Shown here: piece by piece, positions 18,137 to 26,630 of the stretch | How positions within the stretch are numbered: position 1 is the stretch's first letter | How the letters are laid out: each line of letters begins with the position of its first letter | Origin: Legionella oakridgensis ATCC 33761 = DSM 21215 | GTDB lineage: Bacteria; Pseudomonadota; Gammaproteobacteria; Legionellales; Legionellaceae | Direction: 5' to 3' | DNA: 64,000 nt | NCBI RefSeq assembly: GCF_000512355.1 | Contig: NZ_CP004006.1 | Location: 735,001 to 799,000 of the forward strand | Made by a program: the position numbers and the translations under genes | Notes under the pieces: generated by a model | Databases searched by the model: none | Told to the model about the DNA's origin: nothing | What the model saw: the letters and a program-made list of their open reading frames with translations, nothing else

Positions 18137-21100
18137 ATGAAATCGCTTATGCCATGGTTTTGCTTGGTTGCTGCCACTGGCGCAGCATTTGCAAATGATG
18201 ATCTGGAGGCTTATCGTCAGGGTCATTATATGCAAGCTGCAACGAAGCTTGGTGATGCTTCCGGGAAGGATCCTGTGGTGGATTACTACATGGGTCGCAT
18301 GCGTTTATACGGATATGGTCAATTAAAAAATAATACGTTAGCGTTAAGGCATTTCAATCAGTCCGCTGAAAAAGGATTTTTGCCGGCACAAAAAATCATG
18401 GCCAACTATGCTTTGCTCGAGGAAAAAAACCCTGAGCAGGCGCTTTATTGGTTTAAAAAAGCCGCAGATGCGGGCGATACTCAGGCTCAAATGTATTGTG
18501 CTGCTGCTTATTTGTATGGCTTTGGGGTGAAAAAAAATCCGGGAATGGCCACTAAATATTATATTGCGGCAGCGAAAAATGGTAACAGCATAGCGCAGTA
18601 TGAGTTAGCGGAACATTTTCTTACAAGCCGTAATGCCAAGAATAAAAGTCTTGGTTTGATCTGGTTGAATAAAGCCGTTGAACAAGGAAATCCCAAAGCA
18701 CAATTGAAACTTGGTCAATTGTATGCTGCAGGTAATCAGGTGCCCCGTAATTTGGATAAAGCCAAGGAGTTAATTGAATTAGCCATTGCCCAGGATTATC
18801 TGCCAGCATTATTGGAAATGGGAGAATTGGCTCGTCAACAAAAAAATTTAACGTTGGCAAAAGAATGGTATGGCAAAGCGGCTGATAAAAACTATATCCC
18901 AGCACAGATTGCCTTGGCAAATTTGTATTTGCAAGCGGATAGTCCTGTTCATGATCCTCGTCAAGGCTTTTTATGGATGTTAAAAGCGGCGCAAAATCAT
19001 TCCAGCGCAGCTCAACTTGCCTTAGCTAAATTATACGAAGAAGGCAACGTCGTACCCAAAGATGATAATCTGGCGCAAGAATGGAAAGAAGAAGCAAAAG
19101 AATCTGAAAAAGAAACTTCGATGAATGCTAAGAAACTGGCTGCGGAGTGGTTAAGCAATGGCAAGGCTTCAACATTTACTGCAAGTGGTTATCGTTTGGG
19201 AGGTATTTTCAGTGCTTGGCATAATCCCGATGCTTTAAAAGAAAATAATTATAATCAATCGCCACAAATGATTTCCGTTGATCGGAATGTGCTTTATAAA
19301 CCTGATTTCACGATGACGGAACCAAATGAAATTTTTATCAGCGAATATTATGATGCATTGGCGAATTCATTAGGTCGCCTAGACTATTCAGACATTGTAT
19401 TTCCTCGTTATCCAGTCAATCTGCCTAAACAATCAGAATTAATTGGAGCTTATGTACCCAATAGTCCAGCCATTATTCTAACCGATGAGCCGGCCTCTTA
19501 TGCTGTGAATGAGATGGATGAGGCATTTGACGTAATGAATTTTCTGCTGCCAACAAGCGATAAAGATAAAAATGACAGCAATAAGAGCCTTTTTGAGCGA
19601 CTTTATGGAGAGGCTATTCTGGGAAATCCCGATGCCCAATTTATATTAGGCCAAATGTATGAGAATGGTGTCGAAGTCAAACAAGATGTTCAGGAAGCTA
19701 TCAAATACTATCGTTTAGCGACAGACCAAAAAGATTTACGTGCTGAATATAATCTTGGTCTTTTGTATCTCGAAGGCAAAAAGACCACAGCAGATTATCA
19801 ACAGGGTTTGTCCTTAATGCGAGATGCTGCATTTAAAGGCAATGCTCCGGCGCAATACGTTCTGGCTCGTTTGAATGAACAAGGATTTAAAGATAGTAAT
19901 GGTAATGAAGTGATTAAGCCTGATTGGGATGAAGCCACGGCTATGTATTATCTGGCTTCATCCAATGATTATGGTCCAGCTCAGTTTCGTTTGGCAGAAA
20001 TTCTTGTTCGAGAAAAGCAAAAAGATTTGAGTGTTGCTGCAAAAGTAAAGAAAAATCAGCTGATTAAAAGCTTGTATCAAGACGCGGTGCTTCAGGGCAT
20101 ACAACAAGCAGCGCTGCCGCTGGCCTTTTTCAATGCGATGGATACTGATGCAAATAAACAAGCTCAGGCTTTTGAGGTGGCAAAACTTGAAGCTGCTAAA
20201 GGTAATGGGCAAGCGGCATTGCTCTTGGGGATTCTGTATGATCGAGGCATTGGTACGACTGCGAATCCTGCCGATGCAATATATTGGTATCAGCAGGCTT
20301 CTAACGATCCAGTCAGTGCTTTTATCCTTGGAACTTATTACAGCCAAGGGAAAAATATTAATCAGGATATGGAAAAAGGGAAAGCCTTGTTACAGCAATC
20401 GGCTGATGCTGGTTTCCCTTATGCCAATCTTAATTTGGCTGTATTAAAGCAGCAACATGGTGAAGAATTTTTATCAGAACTGGATACAGCTCGTGCGTTA
20501 GGAAACAGTAAAGCAGGACTTTTGTTAGCTGATTATTACTTATCTCTGGCTGATGATGAGACAAAAATGAAGCAGGCGCGTGATATTTATCAGCATTTTG
20601 CCAATAATGGTGATAAATTGGCGCAGTTAAAACTGGCTTTTATGTATGAGCAAGGATTAGGTGGCGCGGTTGATATTATCAGTGCTAAAGATTGGTACAG
20701 CAAAGCTGCGGAGCAAGGACAGCCGGTTGCTCAATATTTGCTTGGTCGACTTCATCAGCTTGGTAAATTAAATCAATATCCAGATTACGCAGAAGCGAAA
20801 AAATGGTATGAAGGTGCTCAAACAAGCTACCCGCCTGCTGCAGTTGCCTTAGGATTTATTTATGACACGGTGGAGGATGATTATCAGCAAGCCTCACAAA
20901 AATATGAACTTGCATCATTACAGGATGACCCTGTCGCGCAGTTTGACTTAGGATTGATTTATGAGAAAGGTAAAGGGCGGCCAGTTGATTTTGAGAAAGC
21001 TAAAGAATTATATCTTCAGGCAGCAAATCACGGACATACTCAGGCCATGGTGCAGTTAGCCGGACTTTACTTTAACGGCGCTATTGGGCCGAGAGATGAG

Positions 21101-21745
21101 CAGCAAGCGTTGCATTGGTATAAGAAAGCGGCTGAAGCGGGAGATCATGAAGCCTTATATCAACTGGGATTGTTGTCTGAAACCGGTGTGGCAACGAAAC
21201 TGGATTTTGCTGATGCGGTTAATTATTATCAACAGTCTTCAGCAAAAGACAATACAAAAGCGACACTGGCCCTTGCCCGCATGTATCAGTATGGTTTAGG
21301 TATTGAAAAAAATAATCAGCAAGCGATAGAGCTTTATAAAAAATTGGCATCCTTGAATAATCCTTATGCTCAATATCAGTTGGCAACCTTTTATTATGAA
21401 GGTACAGCCGGTGAGCGTTTACCTGAACAAGGAAAGCAATTACTGCTGCGGGCGGAAAAAAATGGCAGTCAGCAAGCAAGAAAGGTGTTGCAATGGCTGG
21501 ATGCTCAGTCACAAGAGCGTTCGAGTTACATTGAACCTATTGCTTTCGATCAGACGATAAGTATCCCTGCTCAACCAGCTGATTTAATGTATTTGGACGC
21601 TTTAAATGAATGGAACCGTGGTGATGAGGAATTATCGAGAATGATTTTGAATAGAATTATGACACAATTTCCCCATTATATTCCGGCAAAGCGTGCCTAT
21701 GAGCAATTATCTCAGCAGAAAACATCCAGTATCTTTAAAGCATGA
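18137..21745 (+). CDS. enhC: EnhC-like Sel1-repeat protein
   Basis: Large exported solenoid of about 1,202 residues. A signal peptide (MKSLMPWFCLVAATGAAFA) is followed by many Sel1/TPR-like repeats of about 36 residues (pattern A-xx-LG-xxYxxG-xG...A-xx-Wyx-KAA), broken by a non-repeat insert around residues 345-475. In Legionella pneumophila EnhC is periplasmic, supports intracellular growth, and inhibits the Slt transglycosylase. Start: ATG at 18137, with AAGGGG 6 nt upstream and a proper signal peptide, is preferred over the ATG at 18119. Last gene of the enh cluster. Confidence 0.9.
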   Translation: MKSLMPWFCLVAATGAAFANDDLEAYRQGHYMQAATKLGDASGKDPVVDYYMGRMRLYGYGQLKNNTLALRHFNQSAEKGFLPAQKIMANYALLEEKNPEQALYWFKKAADAGDTQAQMYCAAAYLYGFGVKKNPGMATKYYIAAAKNGNSIAQYELAEHFLTSRNAKNKSLGLIWLNKAVEQGNPKAQLKLGQLYAAGNQVPRNLDKAKELIELAIAQDYLPALLEMGELARQQKNLTLAKEWYGKAADKNYIPAQIALANLYLQADSPVHDPRQGFLWMLKAAQNHSSAAQLALAKLYEEGNVVPKDDNLAQEWKEEAKESEKETSMNAKKLAAEWLSNGKASTFTASGYRLGGIFSAWHNPDALKENNYNQSPQMISVDRNVLYKPDFTMTEPNEIFISEYYDALANSLGRLDYSDIVFPRYPVNLPKQSELIGAYVPNSPAIILTDEPASYAVNEMDEAFDVMNFLLPTSDKDKNDSNKSLFERLYGEAILGNPDAQFILGQMYENGVEVKQDVQEAIKYYRLATDQKDLRAEYNLGLLYLEGKKTTADYQQGLSLMRDAAFKGNAPAQYVLARLNEQGFKDSNGNEVIKPDWDEATAMYYLASSNDYGPAQFRLAEILVREKQKDLSVAAKVKKNQLIKSLYQDAVLQGIQQAALPLAFFNAMDTDANKQAQAFEVAKLEAAKGNGQAALLLGILYDRGIGTTANPADAIYWYQQASNDPVSAFILGTYYSQGKNINQDMEKGKALLQQSADAGFPYANLNLAVLKQQHGEEFLSELDTARALGNSKAGLLLADYYLSLADDETKMKQARDIYQHFANNGDKLAQLKLAFMYEQGLGGAVDIISAKDWYSKAAEQGQPVAQYLLGRLHQLGKLNQYPDYAEAKKWYEGAQTSYPPAAVALGFIYDTVEDDYQQASQKYELASLQDDPVAQFDLGLIYEKGKGRPVDFEKAKELYLQAANHGHTQAMVQLAGLYFNGAIGPRDEQQALHWYKKAAEAGDHEALYQLGLLSETGVATKLDFADAVNYYQQSSAKDNTKATLALARMYQYGLGIEKNNQQAIELYKKLASLNNPYAQYQLATFYYEGTAGERLPEQGKQLLLRAEKNGSQQARKVLQWLDAQSQERSSYIEPIAFDQTISIPAQPADLMYLDALNEWNRGDEELSRMILNRIMTQFPHYIPAKRAYEQLSQQKTSSIFKA

Positions 21746-21779
21746 CATCCCTTTTCTTTAAAAGTCAGGAGTGTCATGC
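21740..21779 (+). terminator. Imperfect hairpin at the end of enhC
   Basis: Arms 21740-21750 and 21768-21779 (GCATGACA... / ...TGTCATGC) pair with small internal mismatches and overlap the enhC stop codon. No T run follows, so it may be a 3' stabiliser rather than a classical terminator. Confidence 0.35.
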
Positions 21780-21869
21780 ATGGAGAATTTATCAACCTTG
21801 ATCGTTATATCGTTCTATGAGGGGATTTAAAAAAAATTTTCCAACGTCCTTTTGAGTAAGGAGATTCTT

Positions 21870-23524
21870 ATGACTAGGGTAACCATTGGAAATTATTTAT
21901 TAACCCGCCTCACTGAGCTTGGTATTAAGGATATTTTTGGAGTTCCAGGTGATTATAACCTTGCCTTTTTAGATCAAATTATAAATTTCAAGTCGATACG
22001 CTGGGTAGGTAATTGTAATGAATTAAATGCGGCTTATGCAGCGGATGGGTATGCTCGCATCAACGGGGCAGCGGCAATTGTAACCACCTTTGGAGTGGGG
22101 GAATTGAGTGCTATTAACGGCATTGCCGGCAGTTATGCTGAATATTTGCCTGTAGTCAATATCGTTGGCGCACCAGCAACAACCGTTCAAAAACAAGGTG
22201 CTATCATGCATCACACGTTCGGGACGGGTGAATTTGGTATATTCATTGACATGTTTCAAAAAATATCGGCAGCCGTTGTTATTTTAGATTCACCCGAACA
22301 AGCAGGAAAACAAATTGATGAGGCTTTAGAAATTTGTTGGCTTAAAAAGCAACCTGTTTATGTTAGTTTACCAACTAATATGGTCAATGTTGAAATTGAG
22401 GCTCCTAAAACACCATTACATTTAGCTTATCCTGTTTCCCATCCACATGCGCTTGCTGAGTTGATTTCAAGAGCCGAAACGTTGATACGTCATGCAAAAT
22501 CGCCCGTTATATTGATCGATTTTTGTGTTGCCCGCCATCATATGCAGGGGATGATTGATGAGTTGCTTGCACAAACCGGCATTCCATTTGCAGCTATGAA
22601 TATGGGGAAAGGAATTATCAATGAATCGCAGGAACATTTTATTGGGTTGTATGGGGGCAATCATAGCACGTCAGGTGTGCAAGAAAGAGTAGAACAGGCT
22701 GATTGCCTTATATCGTTTGGCCCTGTTTTATCTGATTTTAATAGCGGAGGCTTTACGTGTAACCTTAATGTGGATACTACTATTGCCATTCACAGTAATT
22801 ACGTGAAAATTCACCACTCGGTTTATCCTGATGTTTATTTTAATGCTGTGATCCCAGCATTAACCCGAGCACTAACAGGATATCAATATAAAAAAGACAT
22901 TATTGCTCCTCGAAGAATGTCTACCTATCATCCAAGTGATGAAATCATTACACAAAAACGTTTCTGGATGGCCATGGCTGATTTTTTAAAGGAAAATGAC
23001 ATCATCCTTGCGGAAATTGGTACCAGTTTATTTGGCTTACTAGAAATCCCTCTTCCTGATCGAACAACGTTTATTTCACAATCTTTGTGGGGAGCTATTG
23101 GTTATACGGTGGGAGCATTGTTAGGTGCGGCAGTTGCTGCTCCAGCACGGCGAGCTGTGTTGTTTGTTGGTGATGGTTCATTTCAATTAACGGCTCAAGA
23201 AATATCTACAGTCATTAGAAACGGATTAACTCCAATTGTTTTTTAATTAATAATGAGGGTTATACCATTGAGCGAGTGATTCATGGGCCGGACATGATAT
23301 ATAACGATATTCAATCATGGAAATACGCTGAGCTACCAAAGATTTTTAGCAATCATGTTTTTACTGCCAAAGTAAGCACAGAAAATGAACTTGCCAATGC
23401 AATTATACAACTGAAATCTCATCGTGACAAAATGAGTTTTATTGAAGTCATGATGAATAGGAAGGATTGTCCAGAAAATCTACACTCATTGGTTAAAGCA
23501 TTAAACAATAATAAAAAATTGTAA
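21870..23524 (+). CDS. Thiamine-diphosphate-dependent 2-oxo-acid (pyruvate/indolepyruvate) decarboxylase, apparent frameshift
   Basis: Cytosolic enzyme of the pyruvate/indolepyruvate decarboxylase family. The N-terminal domain has the FGVPGDYNLAFLDQI motif and the GNCNELNAAYAADGYAR cofactor Glu region. The C-terminal domain has the ThDP/Mg site GDGSFQLTAQE...NNEGYTIE. The frame breaks at the T6 run 23239-23244; one added T joins the halves through FLINNEGYTIE to about 551 residues, normal for the family. ATG at 21870 has AAGGAG about 6 nt upstream. The current stop codon lies inside the left end of the IS66-type element. The substrate cannot be decided from sequence alone. Confidence 0.85.
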
Positions 23525-23556
23525 CTCCCCACGTCATCCCGAGTGCAGCGAGGGAT
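23521..23556 (+). repeat. Left terminal inverted repeat of the IS66-type element
   Basis: 36 bp that are perfectly complementary to 25375-25410. It carries the common GTCATCCCGAGTGCAGCGAG palindromic-repeat type sequence. Confidence 0.95.
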
Positions 23557-23577
23557 CTGCCTGCAGTGGCACAATTT

Positions 23578-23868
23578 TTAAAGTAGCGATGGATACAAAT
23601 CGTTCCATTCAGGATTCAATGCATTAATCAAATCATGCTTCTTTTTTCGAGACCACCCTTTGATTTGTTTTTCTCGCTCAATAGCCATGACGATGCCTGA
23701 ACAAACTTCAAAATAAACCAGTCGATCCACATTGTATTTTTGGGTAAATCCAGCCACCAGTTTATTTTTGTGTTCATAAACACGGCGTATCAAATCATGG
23801 GTAACACCGGTATACAAAAAATTATTGTGTTTATTGGTCAGAAGGTAAACGCAAGACTCCGTATGCAT
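23578..23868 (-). CDS. GIY-YIG superfamily endonuclease-like protein
   Basis: 96 residues forming a stand-alone GIY-YIG (URI-type) domain: CVYLLTNKHNNFLYTGVT matches the GIY...YIG segment as VYL...YTG, followed by DLIRRVYEHKN with the catalytic-type Arg and the ERE region (AIEREKQIKGW) with the metal-binding Glu. Cellular function of these small proteins is unclear. It sits just inside the left inverted repeat of the IS66-type element, so it appears to be carried by it. Confidence 0.85.
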   Translation of the reverse strand: MHTESCVYLLTNKHNNFLYTGVTHDLIRRVYEHKNKLVAGFTQKYNVDRLVYFEVCSGIVMAIEREKQIKGWSRKKKHDLINALNPEWNDLYPSLL

Positions 23869-23904
23869 ATACTATTCCTTGCTCTGTTGGACTGTATTGT
23901 TATC

Positions 23905-25300
23905 TCAGATTCCTGATAACACAGGGATAGTACCAGAAAATATAGATTGGATGGAACTGATAATGCTTAATCCTTGTTTACGGATCGTACTGATAAATCC
24001 TCGGATACGAGCAAATTGTTCAGCGCCTTGAGCGGTCCGAAAACCACCGGATATTTTTTGTTTGCATTTCATCATTCGTAAATCACGCTCAGCATCATTA
24101 TTGGTAAATGGAACTGCCAGATCATGAAGAAACCGTAAAACGTCTTATTTGTAATGAAATAAACGCCACAAGAGGTTGTGACCTGTCCGTCGAGGTTGTC
24201 GACCCTGTTTGCCTTTGCATGGCAATGGCGGCAGCGTTTCATGATACGCCAGCCCATCTCGAATAATCTTCTTGTAGATGTTGGTCAACCGCTTGATGCG
24301 AGCAACAGGTATTGCATGATGTGCATTAAAATGACGACAGCGAAGAGCCACACGTAATAGTCGGGTCATAGCCTGTGCCCATGGTTCTTTGTCATGCTCG
24401 GTTATTGCTTTTAATTCATGCAAGTGATGCTGGTTGCATAGGGCATGCTCCACACCTCCCAAATTGTAATAACTTTTCCAGTGATCATGAATGACGGTAC
24501 CTGAAAGGCCATCCAGTAATGATTTTCGTTTTGGAGATATGTGATAATAAGTTGCCGTTTTAGTCGATGCCACATGCAACCATTGTGTTTTTCCGGCCAC
24601 ACGAAACCCTGTTTCATCCAGGTTTTTTACGGCAGCAGTTTTGACTGCAGACAATACCGATTCTTCAAATGATGCCAATGTATCAAAGGCAATCCGGTTA
24701 TATCCAGTCCGTGTTGCAGTAGCCAGTTGAATTCCGTACAGGTCATAAAACAACTGTTGCAGCCTGTCTTCTGGAATAAAATGCTGATATTGATAATACA
24801 CGCTCCAACTACGAATAACTTCACCGTATTGGACAGGGGCAAGAACACCTGCAGGAAATGCTGCTGTTATCGTTTTATTACAGCACTCGCAATATTTTAC
24901 TTCAGCCTGATGTTCCGTGACTTCAATTTTGGGTAGTGGAATATCAAAAACCTGGCGCTTCACAATTCCAATCACCGGCGTTGAAACTAATGAACCATAA
25001 CAATCCGGGCATGTTAGCAATACATGGTTTTTGACAACATCTGGTGATTTAATCTGTTTTAACGTTTCGCCCTTGTGGCCTTTTGGGCCACCACTGTTAC
25101 GTTTCCCATTTTCACGTAGTGATGTCGTACGGCATAGTTTGCCTAACCCGTCACTTGACGGGGGGCTTTGAGCTGTTGCTGCTATTCTTGTTCAGTCGTT
25201 TTTCCAGCTCTGCTATTCGTGCAGCTTGCTGTTCTACGATTTTTTCCAGTTCAGCAATCTTTGCCAAAAGCGTTGTGATGATTTGTTCATGGTCTTTCAT
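23905..25300 (-). pseudogene. IS66 family transposase (TnpC type), disrupted
   Basis: Starts at the ATG at 25300 with the leucine-zipper region (AELEKIVEQQAARIAELEKR) and the KPPSSDG motif region. The frame is shifted by an extra C in the run at 25160-25165; removing one restores KPPSSDGLGK. The middle part has the zinc finger (CPDC...CECC) and DDE core (LDETGFRVAG, HDHWKSYY). An in-frame TAA near 24146-24151 follows WRLFHYK, where CAA would be expected, and then DVLRFLHDLAVPFTNNDAER with the final Glu continues in the same frame. The restored length is about 464 residues. The nonsense codon suggests true inactivation. Confidence 0.85.
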
Positions 25301-25374
25301 GCAGCTATTTGATCATAACCGCATAATTTTTCAAGTGTTTTTTACATTAATTTAATACCTGCCAGTTGCTGGAT

Positions 25375-25410
25375 ATCCCTCGCTGCACTCGGGATGACGT
25401 GGGGAGTTAC
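25375..25410 (-). repeat. Right terminal inverted repeat of the IS66-type element
   Basis: 36 bp that are perfectly complementary to 23521-23556; the pairing stops abruptly inside the element. Confidence 0.95.
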
Positions 25411-25481
25411 AAAAAATAAACTGGAATGTTTTTCTTAGGATTGCAGGGTGCTGTCCAAATTAAAAAAATAATAAATGCCAC

Positions 25482-25508
25482 CTTGATTTTCTGTTAAAAA
25501 ACCTATAT
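25482..25508 (+). promoter_or_regulatory. Possible heat-shock (sigma-32) promoter of hsp20
   Basis: CTTGATT at 25482-25488 and CCTATAT at 25502-25508 with a 13-nt spacer resemble the CTTGAAA / CCCCATNT consensus. The downstream gene is a small heat-shock protein. Motif match only. Confidence 0.4.
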
Positions 25509-25532
25509 CTATAGATACCCCTGAACTTCATG

Positions 25533-25584
25533 TTGCTATTAAGTATATTTAGTCATCATTTTAGAATACTTAATATAGTAGCAA
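25533..25584 (+). promoter_or_regulatory. Inverted repeat in the hsp20 leader
   Basis: Left arm 25533-25546 (TTGCTATTAAGTAT) pairs with 25566-25584, with a 5-nt bulge on the right side. It lies between the putative heat-shock promoter and the start codon. It could be an RNA fold or an operator; it does not obviously sequester the AAGGAGG site. Confidence 0.4.
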
Positions 25585-25623
25585 GAGTTTTTTGGTAATA
25601 GATCATACAACAAGGAGGAAAAA

Positions 25624-26070
25624 ATGAGTCTTATCAAACGTGATCCACAGTCATGGCCAAGAGATTATTTCAATACGATGTTGAATCAATTTTTACGTCC
25701 TTTTAATTTTGAGGAAGGGGCTGATGTAGAGACTACTCTGTGGAGCCCTGCGGTCGATATTAAGGAAAAGAAAGACAAATACATCGTGGTAGCCGATATT
25801 CCAGGAGTTGAAAAAGATGACATTCATGTATCGCTTGAAAATAATACGTTAACGATCAAAGGTGAGCGGCGCAGCGAGAAAAAAGAAGAAAAAGAAGGGT
25901 ATTCGCGTATCGAACGAGTTCATGGCCAATTTTATCGTCGATTTGTTTTGCCTGAAACAACGGATGAGTCAAAAATTCAAGCGAAGTACAAAAAAGGCGT
26001 ACTGGAAGTGATTATTCCTAAGAAAGAAAATGCTAAGTCAAAAAAGGTAGAAGTGCGTGTTGAAGAATAA
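25624..26070 (+). CDS. Small heat-shock protein, Hsp20/alpha-crystallin family
   Basis: ATP-independent holdase chaperone of the cytoplasm. The 148-residue protein has a short N-terminal arm (DYFNTMLNQFLRPF), the alpha-crystallin domain at about residues 38-130 (PAVDIKEKKDKYIVVADIPGV, LTIKGERR), the conserved KKGVLEVIIPK strand (A-x-x-n-GVL type motif) and a short basic tail. AAGGAGG precedes the ATG. It is followed by a strong intrinsic terminator. Confidence 0.94.
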   Translation: MSLIKRDPQSWPRDYFNTMLNQFLRPFNFEEGADVETTLWSPAVDIKEKKDKYIVVADIPGVEKDDIHVSLENNTLTIKGERRSEKKEEKEGYSRIERVHGQFYRRFVLPETTDESKIQAKYKKGVLEVIIPKKENAKSKKVEVRVEE

Positions 26071-26082
26071 ACATTGCTAAAC

Positions 26083-26116
26083 AAGCCGAACCGAATAAAA
26101 AATCGGTTCGGCTTTT
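26083..26116 (+). terminator. Rho-independent terminator of hsp20
   Basis: Perfect 12-bp stem, 26083-26094 with 26103-26114 (AAGCCGAACCGA / TCGGTTCGGCTT), A-rich loop, and T run overlapping the 3' arm (26113-26116). It begins 12 nt after the hsp20 stop. Confidence 0.85.
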
Positions 26117-26147
26117 CGGACTTAGAGCAACGGAAACGCCGGATGAT

Positions 26148-26414
26148 TTATGCAGCCATCGCTTTTACACGGGCACTTAGACGGCTTTTAATACGAGCCG
26201 CTTTATTTTTATGGATCAAGCCTGTGCCAGCCGCTTTATCAATAATGGGTTGAGCTTTGGTATAAGCAGCCTTTGCCGCTTCTTTGTCTCCGGATTCTAC
26301 TGCTTTGAGAACATTTTTAACAAAGGTCCGGTACATGGAACGGGCGCTAGCGTTGTGTTGACGCCGTTTGATATTCTGACGCGCGCGCTTAATAGCTGAC
26401 TTAATATTTGCCAC
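26148..26414 (-). CDS. rpsT: 30S ribosomal protein S20
   Basis: 88-residue basic three-helix protein binding 16S rRNA at the base of the 30S subunit. The N-terminus ([21 protein letters not shown]) and the end ([17 protein letters not shown]) are diagnostic. The start codon is GTG at 26414, with GGAG 8 nt upstream. Monocistronic. Confidence 0.97.
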   Translation of the reverse strand: MANIKSAIKRARQNIKRRQHNASARSMYRTFVKNVLKAVESGDKEAAKAAYTKAQPIIDKAAGTGLIHKNKAARIKSRLSARVKAMAA

Positions 26415-26630
26415 TTACAAATCTCCACTGAATCACATATAACAAAAAAGATTTTAATCATGCTCAATTTAAGGGAAATTGTCAAGATGTATGGCTTATT
26501 TAGAGTTGTCAGTATCTGGATAATCATACTTTTGGTGGTGAAACGGCACCATGATCAGGGCTTTTAACCAAGGCGTCTGCCAGTGTAAATAAAGCAATCA
26601 TATCAAGAACTTTATTACCGTACTTCACTT

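Larger units (their letters stand above)
23521..25410 (-). mobile_element. IS66-type insertion sequence with a GIY-YIG passenger ORF
   Basis: 1,890 bp bounded by perfect 36-bp inverted repeats (23521-23556 and 25375-25410) that begin GTAA, as is usual for IS66 ends. Flanks AAAAAATT (23513-23520) and AAAAAATA (25411-25418) look like an 8-bp target duplication with one difference. It contains a broken tnpC-type transposase on the minus strand and a 96-residue GIY-YIG ORF near the left end. tnpA and tnpB are absent, as in the ISBst12-like subgroup. It inserted exactly at the decarboxylase stop codon. Confidence 0.85.
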
